From: Pohlia nutans
Lineage: Eukaryota > Streptophyta > Bryopsida > Bryales > Mniaceae
Reading direction: 5' to 3'
Length of the DNA: 64,000 nt
Assembly: GCA_022496805.1 (NCBI GenBank)
Contig: CM040094.1
Coordinates: forward strand, 5,231,501-5,295,500
Part shown: in pieces, positions 1-10,266 of the stretch
Numbering within the stretch: the first letter of the stretch is position 1
Layout: every line of letters starts with the position of its first letter
Notes under the pieces: generated by a model
What the model saw: only the letters and a program-made list of their open reading frames with translations
Database searches by the model: none
Told to the model about the DNA's origin: nothing
Made by a program: the position numbers and the translations under genes

Positions 1-1712
1 CATGAACACAGATCTATTGACATAAACCTAAAGAAAATCAAAAATCAAAAAATCCCATTAGATACATTCTCCCCAAAAAAATTGGTGAAGATTTGATCCA
101 TTACCCCGCGACGCTTTTCAAAAGTGATCATCTTGGCCTCCTCATCTGTGCCATGCAGCGGTCGAACCCACTACATTTCAATGCATACACAAAACATAGA
201 ATTAGGAGGCATCCTACAATTTAACAGTTTTATTACTTCAATCATAGAGCAAATAGCCATGTGCACTCTTTTTGGCCTTATTATCCCATTCCATCTACCG
301 TACGTGGAAGGCAGGGTCGGCAGAAAATAATTCCCCAATAAAATGTCGAAAGTATAAATAAATTTATTAAGTATTTTGTGAAATCAACAAAAATAAAGTC
401 AACAAAAAGTCAAAAAAAAATAACACTCAAAACTGGATGAAAACACAACACTCAACGAAAATCTTAGTCAAAAAATAAAATAAAACGTTTAGCAGCCGGA
501 AAAATTTTATGTTAGCTATTAATAACCAATTTCTTAATAATTACTTTTGAAAGTGCCGACCTCCACTATTTCAACTTTTATTAATTATTCGACATGAAAG
601 TGCCGACCCTGCCTTCCACGTACGGTATACAACTTTCAAATTTACATCCATTCTGCTTCTAAGCTGGTGGAGGTGGACAGCCGTCCACCTTTTTTCCATC
701 ATTTATGAGAAAAAAATGTTGAGTTAAAATTTGCACTTTCTAAAGTCAAATTCAACAAATTTGGTACTCTAATCTAAAATTGCGAGTAACAACCTCGCTA
801 CCCATGTCCTTGAGACATGGATTTCATATCTGGGGAGCACTAACATTCAGTTACAGATTAGCCGGTTGAAATTCAGGATTGCCTGATTGAGTTCAAAATC
901 TTAGGAAAAGAACTGATAATTTGAAGGGGAAATCAGAGAATATTTCCTATCTTCTAAAGTCCTAGCCAAGAGAATGCTTCAGAAAACACATTGGTCTTAG
1001 AAATTGTAGGATCTTAGCTTGTTAAGCTAAAAATTTCTCCCTGGACTGTGCATAGATAGACAAACTACCCAAACAAACTCTTCATTCACAATGGTTACAA
1101 TTATAATAACAATAATAATAATTATTATTATTATTATTATTATTATCATTGCTATCATTATCATTATTATTATTATTATCATTGCTATTATTATAATTAT
1201 GCAAGTAAACAGTACACATAGATTTGAGTCATTTCTTATGATCAAAACTCTGATTGACTTGCACAACTTGAGCACTACTTACCACATTTAGAACATAGTC
1301 AGGCGAGGGAGCCAAATAGGCCAGCATCAAGCCGTTCGGCGAAATGCGAGCCTGCTCCTTCTGGTACGCAAACAGAATTTCCTGAGGTATGATACCCAAT
1401 TCATGCTCCTTTGCTGCTGTAGTACAAAAGATCCAAATACCACCATTGTCAGAGAGTTTTCTAGATCAATGCTACCAACCTGGAGACAGTATTATGAGCT
1501 TCCATAGCCTCCCCCCCCCCCAAATTTCCCCTTATGTGAATCAGCCTCACTTTGAATTCAAACTTTCCAAAACATAATGCAATATAAGACCCCCAAACTT
1601 TAAAAGAAAACAAAAACTGAGCCTCCCTCAAAAAAACGTTCATAGCAGTAGTGTGTATAGGTAGCACTACAGGCAAGATTTAGGGTTACTTAGCAAAACC
1701 CTCACCTGCCAT
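1..1712 (-). CDS. S9 (prolyl oligopeptidase) family peptidase, N-terminal exons, partial
   Basis: Seen: coding exons at 1712-1706 (ATGGCAG, donor GTGAGG), 1416-1283 (acceptor CAG, donor GTAAGT) and 170-105 (acceptor TAG, donor GTAATG). They join in frame (7+134+66 nt) into 69 residues beginning MAAAKEHELGIIPQEILF and including ARISPNG, LAYLAPSP and VLNVWVRPL. A fourth exon may start at 13 (after AATAG) and run off the window. Known: the pattern 'P-E-I-L-F...ARISPDG..LAYLAP....VLNVWVR' opens the beta-propeller of S9 peptidases related to acyl-peptide hydrolases and YuxL. The catalytic alpha/beta-hydrolase part would lie beyond the left edge. The start fits because a 7-nt coding exon exactly supplies the phase needed by exon 2. 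Intron 2 (171-1282) carries a MITE. No transit peptide is evident. Family call is firm; substrate unknown. Confidence 0.8.
296..627. mobile_element. TA-flanked MITE in intron of the S9 peptidase gene
   Basis: A perfect 25-bp terminal inverted repeat (CCGTACGTGGAAGGCAGGGT...) at 298-322 is mirrored at 601-625, with TA on each outer side, as in Tc1/mariner-type insertions. The interior is AT-rich and non-coding. It lies wholly within intron 2 of the S9 gene, so it is probably tolerated as spliced-out sequence. Confidence 0.85.
1099..1201. repeat. (ATT)n / (AAT)n microsatellite
   Basis: Imperfect trinucleotide run with occasional ATC and GCT interruptions, inside intron 2 of the S9 gene. Apparent poly-Ile ORFs across it on both strands are artefacts of the repeat. 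Confidence 0.95.
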
Positions 1713-4082
1713 TGTGACACGAGACAGCTTCAGCAATGAACACCACAAGGGCTACTTAGACCTAATCAGAAACAACGGAGGACCTGCGTTGCAAACAGAG
1801 TAGAAGCAAATGAATACCGAAGTGTCTCATGTATACATAGCGAATGAAAAGCTGCAGTAAAGAACGCATACATAACAGGCTCTAAGTTAGATCATTCCGG
1901 CTACCAAGAAGCAGCTACATACTGATACTGTAAGCAACAATTAAGTCGCACACAATCGCAACGTCTGCAAGAATTGTGTGCGCTTGGAATCATGCGAACA
2001 CGAGAAAATGCATGTGGGTCTCTCACTGGTGAGGAGAAGCAGATTGATGCATGCGATTGGCAAAAGGACTGTCGATTAGCTGACAGTGAGCATCAACTAA
2101 TTAATGAAGTTGCAGAATGATGCTGCAGGTTCTGATGTTGATAATTATCATGCCCCTTGTGTGATTGATTAACTTACCTGTACCCCCATTGTAGTAGCTA
2201 CGCTCAGTGATCTCAAAACTGGCTAATATTAGCTGGATTTCTACCCAAAAAAATGAGGCTGCTAAACATACAAAGAAAGAAAATGAAAAAAAAATTGAAA
2301 TGTAGCGAGAATGCTCATCATGTTATAAATATGTAGCAAGGGTATCATTATGGTATCACCTTAATATATCAAGGGTATTGCCGGATATTATAGAGGTATC
2401 GTGAGTAGTACATTCACAAGGTAGCAAAAGTATCTACCATTTATGTGGGAGGTAGCACCCTGTGCTAAATGTCATAAAGTGGTTCTGACAGCACTGGCTA
2501 CGCATAACCCTCGTGTAGTAATGAAACAGGCCGGATCCAGTCACCTACCTCTGCGGACACACCTACTTTACACTTTACTGCAGAAGTCAAACCCTCCCAG
2601 TAAGTTACTGTAACCAAACCTGGCTAAACCTGTTAGCTGGATTTCTACCAAACAAAATTCTTGTGCTAGTAGGTAAAAAAAAAATTGACAAATTTTATAA
2701 GTCATTAGACAATTTGTTACATCATTCACTTTTGAAGTAAGGTTATTATAGCTTAAAGCGTTCACCTTATCAATTGTGCCTATTTACACACATAACACAA
2801 AAATTACTTTTAGTGGGTCTCATAGCATTTTCTAAGTGGGATTCCAACGCACTTTAGCATGCATTATTTGGATACCGTTTGAATAAGTTATGAATTACCA
2901 AAGTACTGACTATAGGTTGACCTTACAGCGACCCTAAACTTTGATGTTCAGATTGTGCACATTCTCATCAACAGTAGGGTGTCAAAATCTACTTATTATG
3001 AAAGATTGCGCTATGCACGGTTTAAGGAAATGGTTGCTTTTAGATAGAGTTACCATACTAGGTAAAAACAATTGACAAATTTTAAGGTAGGATGTCCTAA
3101 AACCACCACCTCCTCCAATTATGACATGTAGAGCTTTCTTGGGGACACCACAGTTGAGACTCAAAACACCAATTTCACTACTGTAGTTTACTAGCAGGTT
3201 TGGCACAAAATAATTCTAAAAATAGATGCCTAAAATTTTGGGAAATTATTTTTCAAAAGATTATTATTTTTGTATGGGAAAAAACAGATTTTGAAGAATA
3301 TTCGGGTTTGCCTAAATCCATTTTCAAAAATAATTAAATATTAGGCAGAAAGGTACCTAATCTGCTAGTAAACTACGGTATTCAAGTAAACCAATGGCAT
3401 GCCAAGCATTGCGAAGAAATAGTGGTGGTTTTGGGTTAACTCATGAGCGGAATCTAGGAACAACAAAGTAAGAACTTAGGAAATTGGTATGTGATATATA
3501 GGTTAGAAGTTACTTTCCACTTTGGAATTTTGTATAAAATTGACAAATGTGAATTAGATGTTGCAAGTTTTTGCAATCCTCATTAAAACCTATTTTGAAT
3601 GCGGTCGTATTTTTTTTTCGAATTTAGCACTACCAAAAATAGGTCGGACAATCAACCATATAAGTCAATAGACAATTTGTTACATCATTCTTTTTAGAGG
3701 TAGCATCAATAATGATCAATTAAAGCTTCATTAGTACTTGGCAACCAACAAGAACTCTCTATTTAAATATATTTGTAAGAATATTTTTTTCTTTTTTGCT
3801 TCTACTTACTTGGGTAGCAAAATCAGTTGACCTTCTGCATAAGTGGTAGCATATTGCACTAAATACCACAAACTAGTCATGGGATCGATGCTCTAGATAC
3901 CGCTCTAGCTATAGAAAAATGGATCATGATAATGGTTGGTGAACGATTTATTAGGCTCGTGACACTCGATAATCCACTAAAAATCAGGGCTCTCAAAATC
4001 ACTCTTGCTACTGTACCTTCCAAGTAGCTTTGTCACGCTTTCGACAAATAATTTTAAAAACTCAAAAATCATGTTTGTCGCG
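1713..4082. other. Intergenic AT-rich DNA with degenerate repeats
   Basis: The first ~90 bases (1713-1800) are probably the 5' untranslated leader and promoter of the minus-strand S9 gene. Beyond that I see no convincing gene. Diverged duplicates are visible: the 'gacaatttgttacatcattc' stretch recurs at about 2708 and 3669, and 'ttagctggatttctacc' recurs near 2228 and 2633. These suggest one or more decayed transposons with no readable ends. Confidence 0.6.
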
Positions 4083-4720
4083 GCTTGTGTTAAGTAAATT
4101 GTGTTCTCTTGCCTTTTCTAAATGCTGGATGTGAGAATCTTGTTAAGGGCTTGTTTACACCAAGGAAGTTTGGGTTGGAGCCCAAAGAGGTGGAGGGCTT
4201 TGATTGGAAGGTAGGCATGGTACCTCGCTTTTGGGTTTACACCAAATCAAAGTTGGGTTGTAGCTCAAATTTTTTTCAGTGGATGAAAATCCTTGCTGGA
4301 ATCCTAGTTGGCCGAAATGAATAGTGATTTCCTGGACCTACGGGTAGTTTTTGTTGGGAAGGTCTCGGAGGTACCCAACCCCGAATTCCAGGAGGAAATT
4401 CAGGGAATTTTTTTCGGTCATTCATATATATTTGTTTATTGATTGTTTCTAGGATGTTTTTGGCCTGATTTTTTTTTGAGGATTTTTTTTGTTTGCACTA
4501 TTACCGTTAGGTGGAAGTTACCGTTTACTACCATAGGTAGAAATTACCGTAGGAAGTGCAACGTCTCATTCTTTTGGAGCTTAAAATACAATTTTTTTTT
4601 TGGAGTTTGTAATTGTTGATTGAAAAGGAGAAGGCATTTGCTCACTTCTTCACCTCTTTAGATTGCTTGTGTATTGTGGTTGTTGTGTTTTTCTCATTTT
4701 TTTTTCTAATTAGTTGTGCA

Positions 4721-6217
4721 ATGGAAGGGGGGTATGCTCAAGTTGTTGAGTCAAGTGAGCCTCAAATTTATAGTCAGAATTCAGCTTGGATGATGAGCTC
4801 CTCTTCTATTCCTCAATTTCAGACCCACGGTCCATCATTGAAAGTTCCAAGTGCATTTCAAAATGTGGGCAATAGTTTCTCTCAATCTCCGTATGTTAGA
4901 TTGCCGTATAGTGACAATGAGGTGCAAGAAGTTGGATATCAACCTCCATCTCAAATTTCTTCACACAATCAACAATTTTTACAGTCTTCCAATTTTTTGC
5001 AGCCACCATTTTTCTCACAGCCCAAGGTTTTTAGGGATGTTGGCAAGAGTGTATTGCTAGAAGTGAAGAAGGAAGGAGAATCGAAGGTTGTTCCTAAGAA
5101 GCGAGGTAGAGGTCCAACAAAGTCCAAAGGAGGGGAGAAGGAAGCAAAGAAGAGCAAGAAATTTGAAGAGAAGGCATGTTTTGAAGAAGGTGAGAAGGAT
5201 GACAATGATGAGAGCTTACACTGGAAAGATGAAGAAGTAGAGACATTGATTGCTGTGCGTGGAGAATTGGCCCAAGAATTTTCGAAAGCAGCCAAAAAAC
5301 AAGGTATGTGCTCAATTTATAGATTACAGCTTCAATATTTAGAAATATTGATGATTTTTTTACTTAGTGCAAAATGTTTGTCCAAAACCGAGGTGCCTTT
5401 TGGTGCCTTTGCCTTCACCTGACGGGCTGAAAAGGGCCAATTGGGCCCCCCCTTTCCCCCCCATTAAATCTTTAGACTAGTCGCGGCTTGGGCAAAAGCA
5501 AGCCACCGTCCGGGTTTGAACCGGGGACCTCTTGCCTCCAAGTGGGCACCCAAGGTTCATCCACCTAATTCAATACTCTTCTCACATCCCAATGTACAAT
5601 CAATGCATAATTCCATTCTTATTTGATTTTTCAGTGAGGTTGTATGTGCTGGAATGTAAATTTCATTGCCACTTAAAGGCCTTTAGAGTGTTCTTTTCTT
5701 GTTTTTTCATCTTTCAAATGTTTATGAAGTATGTGTGTTATTCAATAAGCATTCTAAACATGTGGTGAATGTAAATTTTGAAGGTCAAAATGCATGGTTG
5801 AAGGTTGAAGCTCGTATGGCAGCATCAATTCGAGGATGTTCTCGAACCGCTATAGCTTGCAAGAAGAAATACGGAGGTATTCTCACCCAATACAGGAATG
5901 ATAAGCGGCATGATGAGGTTTCAGGCAATGACCGCCATGAGCATTCTAAATGGTTTGAACAAATGGATTTGTGGAACGGAACAAGAGCAAGCGTAAGTAA
6001 CCAAATTCCAGCAAGTGCTCAAGAGAGTATTCAAGAGTCACCTACACCTGAGAAATCTGTTCAAATAGGTGAAAAAAAAACCAAGGCAGATAGACTAGAA
6101 GGATTTCTAGAATCCGTAGTGAAAAATAGCACAGACATGATTGAGAGCTTCAAATCTACTTCTACATTGCTTAGTATGATGGAAGCTCACATGGCAGCTT
6201 TAGTAAATAAATTCTAA
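4721..6217 (+). CDS. PIF/Harbinger ORF1: Myb/SANT-like DNA-binding protein
   Basis: Exons 4721-5303 and 5784-6217 (donor GTATGT, acceptor AAG) give 338 aa with no stop. Residues ~1-130 are Gln/Ser-rich. A basic Lys-rich stretch (~125-165) includes a KKRGRGPTK nuclear-localisation-like motif. The trihelix/SANT region (~180-275) has LHWKDEEVETLIAVR, then QNAWLKVEARMA and ACKKKYGGIL, with the expected spaced aromatics; the intron splits this domain. The C-terminus is an alpha-helical tail. Known: PIF-type elements encode such a protein, which helps bring the transposase to the nucleus and DNA ends. I chose ATG 4721 over an upstream in-frame start because the earlier segment is hydrophobic and lies outside the ORF1 pattern. 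Its 480-bp intron holds a SINE. Convergent with the transposase, stops 6 bp apart. Confidence 0.82.
5400..5565 (-). repeat. tRNA-derived SINE fragment in the ORF1 intron
   Basis: On the minus strand the segment contains a Pol III B-box-like GGTTCAAACCC (plus 5512-5523 region) preceded by GGATGAACCTTGGGTGCCC and followed by GGCTTGCTTTTGCCCAAGCC. This resembles the tRNA-like heads of plant SINEs. The 3' boundary and target duplication are not clear. It is spliced out with the intron. Confidence 0.6.
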
Positions 6218-6222
6218 GACTA

Positions 6223-7672
6223 TTACATACTCATATCACTATCCGTATCATCAAAAACAATTGTAGAATTTTTTTGCAAGTGATATTTCCATAGGGCTTT
6301 GGCTATGGACACATGTGAATCAGTTGCTTCTTGAAGTAAAATGGATTCTTCTTCATCTTCTTTGATCAAAAAAAGGTTTTCAGCCTCTCCATAATCCTCT
6401 TCCGCAATTGTAATTGGTTCTTTTCTTCCAATTCCTATCCTTCTTCTCACTTCAGCAATTGCAGTCCTCTCTCCCCTCAATTCTTGTCCAGCTGCTATTT
6501 GTCCTTCAATTTCTCTTCTTTCCAAATCTTCTTCAGCAACTTTGATCCATTCCCGATCAAACACATCTGCCGAGATAATGCAAATATTGTGTAAAATAAT
6601 ACAACTAGCAACCACGTCCGGCACATATTTCAATGGACATTCCATACGCTTCATAATGATCCTCCACCTACACTTCAAAATTCCAAAAGCTCGCTCCACG
6701 CACATACGAGTAGAACTTTGAATGAAGTTCCAATGCGCTTTATATGCCGGAAGAGAAACATCCACTCCTCCTTTGAAAGGACAATAAATCCATGGCCTTA
6801 CAGGATAAGCGGCATCTCCAATCAGCTTGTAAGGTAGTAATTTTCCCTCAATGCATTTTCTACCCACTTTTAAAAACTGTACAATCATGCATGCTCCCGG
6901 CCTATCCAAACTCATAGTCCCAAAAAATGCAATTTGTATCAACTATGCCTTGCAACAATGCAGAGTGAAAAGATTTCCGACAATAATAATCTTCACCCCC
7001 ATTTACTGGTGCTATAATTGGTATATGAGATCCATCTATAGCTCCCACTACATATGGAATGCCATGTAATGCTTCAAAGTCCTTTGCTAATTCCCGAAAT
7101 TTATATTCACTTGGAAACGTCACAAATTTCTTTTGAAGATGTAATCTCACCATTCTACAAAAGTCCCTTACTATCTTTGAAACAGTGCTTTTGGCTACTC
7201 CAAATAAATCACCAACAATTTGCAATCCATTTCCACTTCCAAGCCTCACCAATGACATTGCCACTCTTCTCTCTACTGTAATAGAATTTCTATAATTTGT
7301 ATCTTGTTTCCTCAAAAAAGGACCCAATTCCTCACAAAGATATTGAAAGGTAGCATGTGAAACTCTAGTTCTTTCCCGAAACATTAACTCCGTGTAAGAG
7401 CCCATCAAATGTCTGTCACAAAATCCCTCTTGCCTATCAATGCTCCACACACCTCTCTCTTTTCTATTCCACAAGCCACACAAAGTCACAACCAAAGCTG
7501 AATTTTGCAATTCAAAGCCCAAAATGAGGGCTTGCATGCTCAAAACATGTTGAATCAACATATAAAAGCACCAATACATAGCTAGTACCACTAGAGCTCG
7601 TTCTCTTCTTTCCATGATGCCAAAAATCATCATAAACGGCCAAAATTTGAGAGAGATTGAACAAAACAGCAC
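6223..7672 (-). pseudogene. PIF/Harbinger transposase (DDE_Tnp_4), frameshifted with a stop
   Basis: The N-terminal part (7672-6902) and C-terminal part (6942-6223) are in different frames. Together they show the HARBI1-like order: helix-turn-helix region (ERRVAMSLVRLGSGNG, FGVAKSTVSKIVRDF), first Asp in GAIDGSHIPI, second Asp in GDAAYPVRPW and Glu in VERAFGILK. In the first frame a TAG replaces the expected Trp of the 'G-W-A-G-S-x-H-D' block near 6899-6901 (TGG to TAG). A one-base shift follows within ~30 bases. All three catalytic residues survive, but the copy cannot make full-length enzyme. A tail of acidic sequence ends at 6223. Function known from the family: cut-and-paste transposition at TWA targets. 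Confidence 0.88.
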
Positions 7673-8510
7673 TCAAAGATGTAGGGCAGCATTGACTACA
7701 AAAGATTCTATGAGTATGGGGTAAATTAAAAAAAACTTCTATGGATAACTCTACTTTAAAAATTCAGCCCAAGTGCACAATGGGCCATGACTCAACTCTC
7801 TTGGTTTACACCAAATGTTTGGGCCACTACCTACTTATAAGTCCCTTGTTTCAAGCATGGTACCCCACTTACAATGGTCTCATCCCTTGAACAAAGTACC
7901 ACTTGTGTTCATGGGTTGGAGCCCAAGTTTTTTGGTGTAAACAGGCCCTAAGTGATTCGGCTTTTTTCCTTTCTTTCAGGTGCAAGGTACAAACACAGTT
8001 CAAGAACTGCAGGAAGTTCAAGGATCACTAAAACAGATCAAGTGTAACATTGTTTTGATAAGTTATCACCTGACTCTCATTTGTTTTTAGATTTACTAGG
8101 ATCATTGAAATGTAGTTTTTACTCTCATTAGGGCCAATTGATTACATTCATCAGTCTTACTTGTGCTTGTGATTTCAATTAATTTAAACTTGTAGTTAAA
8201 TATCATCCATGGCTTCACAGTTGATGTTTGCATACAAGTCTGACACCTCAGAGTTCATTGAAATACACAGTGACTGTAGCACAACTACTTGTAGTTTAGT
8301 TGTGAATCAAAATTAAAATGACAAGCAGGTGATAAGTTATCAAGACAATGTTACACTTAATCTGTTTTAGCGATCTTTGAACTTCCTGCAGTTCTTGAAC
8401 TGTGTTTGTACCTTGCACCTCAAGGAAAGAAAAAAAGCCGAATCACTTAACAAGATTCTCACATCCAACATTTAGCAAAGGTAAGAGAACACAATCCACT
8501 TAACACAAGC

Positions 8511-9120
8511 CATTAAAGAGATCACAATAAATACACTACTTTACTACTTTTATTTCATTTCTTTTACTTTCTTATATTTTTAAACTTTTTTATAATTATA
8601 TATATTAGTATTTTTAGTATTTTTTAACTTTCTTATATCTATAAACCTTTTTTTGTTTTCTTTACTATTTTAATGTATTCTTTTTTACTTTTTTGTATTT
8701 ATAAACCTTTTTTGTTAAAATTGTGTTACTATATTGTTTCTAATGTATTTCTTTTACTTTCTCATATGTATAGACCTTTTTTATTATAATTGTAAACCTT
8801 TACTATTTTTAATGTATTCAGGTTAACTCCCTGGACTTTCGCAGTGCGTACATGACTACATGTGGATGACAACGAGAAAAAAAACCTGGCTCGTTGTTTT
8901 ATTCATACACTACTGTAACATAGCCAGTTGCCCTAGAGGTGAGATGTCGACCAATTTCAAAAATTCTAAGGCGGGGAAGCGCAAACCGACTTCCGAAGCT
9001 CCAGGTTGACGTAGGGAGACGCGTCTTCCAATAATAACTAGAAACCCGACGCCCAGCCTCACCTGGTTCGAGGCACCGTAGTGACGAGGATCTTGGGATA
9101 GATAGATAAGATAGATAGAT
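8511..9120. repeat. AT-rich intergenic DNA with degenerate tandem repeats
   Basis: From ~8540 to ~8820 a degenerate ~75-90-bp unit (containing 'tttactttcttatat...ataaaccttttt' and 'ttaatgtattc') recurs three to four times. From 8821 to 9120 there is unique-looking sequence ending in a short GATAGATA run (9099-9120). No gene seen. Confidence 0.6.
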
Positions 9121-9250
9121 AAGAACTCCGGTCCTAAATATGGGCCGGCGTGAATAAAGTGTCTGTTCGTTTAGTCACTAATCCAGTGCCCACAGGACAA
9201 AGGGTTAATGGTACTAAACTACTCTCCCCTTTCAGGAATAGACACTCTAA
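9121..9250 (+). repeat. Hairpin cassette, copy 1 of 3
   Basis: Contains GGCGTGAATAAAGTGTCTGT at 9147-9166 and ends GAATAGACACTCTAA near 9250; the two ends form an imperfect inverted repeat (TAAAGTGTCTRTTC / GAATAGACACTTTA). Related copies lie at 14734-14865 (same orientation) and 19845-19975 (opposite). Identity of the family unknown. Confidence 0.7.
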
Positions 9251-9334
9251 AGGAAACCATTAAACATAAACTAAATTAACTAGATATGAGAAGATCAGAC
9301 TTTGTTAAGGGCATAAGTGTATTTGGTATGAGAG

Positions 9335-9600
9335 TGTGATCGCCAAGTCACTACTTCAATGGTTGGTTGTTTGTGAAGTGATATGTTGAAGTGAAGTGGT
9401 CCAGGTTCGATTCCCGTGGTGTCCGTGTGAGCATTTCTGTGATATGAGTGACTTGGTGCTGCTGGTGAGTTATCATAGGCAGGAAAGTTGTAGCAACCAA
9501 CTGGCCCCATCCTATCACCTGAGACAAGTGTGGAGTGGTTATTACCACTACTACACATCCCCCTCCCACTTTTTTTTCTTTTTTTTTTCTTTTTTTTTGA
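9335..9600 (+). repeat. tRNA-derived SINE
   Basis: A perfect Pol III B box, GGTTCGATTCC, lies at 9404-9414 within a tRNA-like head (9335-9425). The body follows, ending in pyrimidine- and T-rich sequence (9560-9600). Head-to-tail length (~260 bp) suits a plant SINE. No clear target-site duplication was found. Confidence 0.65.
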
Positions 9601-9807
9601 AAATATAAATATATATATAGTATTTTCCAGCCGAAAGTTATTGTGTCGTTTAGTGAGAAAATTTCAAGGTGACGCTTCTGATTAGCTTCACTTTGAAGTT
9701 TTATGGTTCCATAGTTGTAGTATAAGAAGGGGTTTTGGTTTGGCTCTACCAGTATAGAGTATTTTGTTTGGTTTCTGTAGAGTTCATATTTTGAGTTTGG
9801 TTTTAGT

Positions 9808-10266
9808 ATGTCAAACTGGAGGGTTCTTATGGAGACAATGGATTTAGAAACTCAGCCAGAGGCAGAGTTAGAGCTTTCGTTGGTGCAGCTGTCAGATCAA
9901 CCTTCTGAACCAGCTGTTTCCATGCCAATGGCGATTCAGCGGCCGGATGAAGCTGGACCTTCACGCCCGCCGAAGCAGCCTCGTTTGGAGCAGCGATTTC
10001 ATGGTGATCTTCAAAAAGATGCTCGGGCGTTGGTAATTCTGCTTCAAGTGGGGTGTGTTGAGCCGGGTACCAGAGAGGTTATTTTCGAGGCAAGCTACGA
10101 GGGCTTAAATCACGATCAGTATTTTTGCTGTATGTCTAATCCGCTCAAAGGTAGTCCAGGCCATCACCGTTGGTTGAAGGGGCCGGTGAATTCTTTAGCA
10201 AGATCTGATCGTGCAGATTACGTTGCTACTACTATCAAGCGCATCTTGGACTTTTTGCAGATGTGA
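9808..10266 (+). CDS. Unknown 152-aa protein, possibly transposon-associated
   Basis: The ORF starts MSNWRVLMETMDLETQPEA. Residues 1-65 are acidic and Pro/Ser-rich (GPSRPPKQPRLEQRF). Residues ~65-152 look folded: LQKDARALVILLQVGC, then YFCCMSNPLKGSPGHHRW and DYVATTIKRILDFLQM. GC content is higher than the flanks, and codon use looks protein-like. I do not recognise the family. It is convergent with the decayed RNase H/endonuclease element, whose reading frame ends at 10322. It lies between two short stretches resembling each other (9622-9660 and 10528-10570), so it may have inserted into, or belong to, that element. No promoter evident beyond a weak TATAAG at ~9721. It could equally be a captured gene fragment. 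Confidence 0.45.
   Translation: MSNWRVLMETMDLETQPEAELELSLVQLSDQPSEPAVSMPMAIQRPDEAGPSRPPKQPRLEQRFHGDLQKDARALVILLQVGCVEPGTREVIFEASYEGLNHDQYFCCMSNPLKGSPGHHRWLKGPVNSLARSDRADYVATTIKRILDFLQM

Larger units (their letters stand above)
4147..7948. mobile_element. PIF/Harbinger DNA transposon, complete, two-gene
   Basis: Termini are GGGCTTGTTTACACCAA at 4147 and its near-perfect complement ending at 7948. Both are flanked by the 3-bp target duplication TAA (4144-4146 and 7949-7951), the classic PIF/Harbinger signature. The second block TTGGGTTGGAGCCCAA is also mirrored. It carries two convergent genes: a Myb/SANT protein (plus) and a DDE_Tnp_4 transposase (minus). The transposase is broken, so the copy is non-autonomous now. 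The empty site survives in the opposite arm of the host repeat. Confidence 0.93.
4083..8510. repeat. Fold-back repeat with 185-bp arms, left arm interrupted by a PIF element
   Basis: The left arm is 4083-4146 joined to 7952-8072. The right arm is 8510-8326, its inverted complement with few mismatches. The loop is 8073-8325. Both arms are 185 bp when the PIF element is removed. The right arm reads GAGAATCTTGTTAAGTGATTCGGC-like sequence (as complement) with a single TAA, so it preserves the uninterrupted site. The fold-back probably is an old non-coding inverted-repeat transposon. Confidence 0.85.

Noticed and set aside
1027..1291. Poly-Ile ORFs on both strands
   Set aside because: Translations of the ATT microsatellite inside an intron.
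4109..4324. 71-aa ORF at the left PIF end
   Set aside because: Spans the transposon terminus; no coding character.
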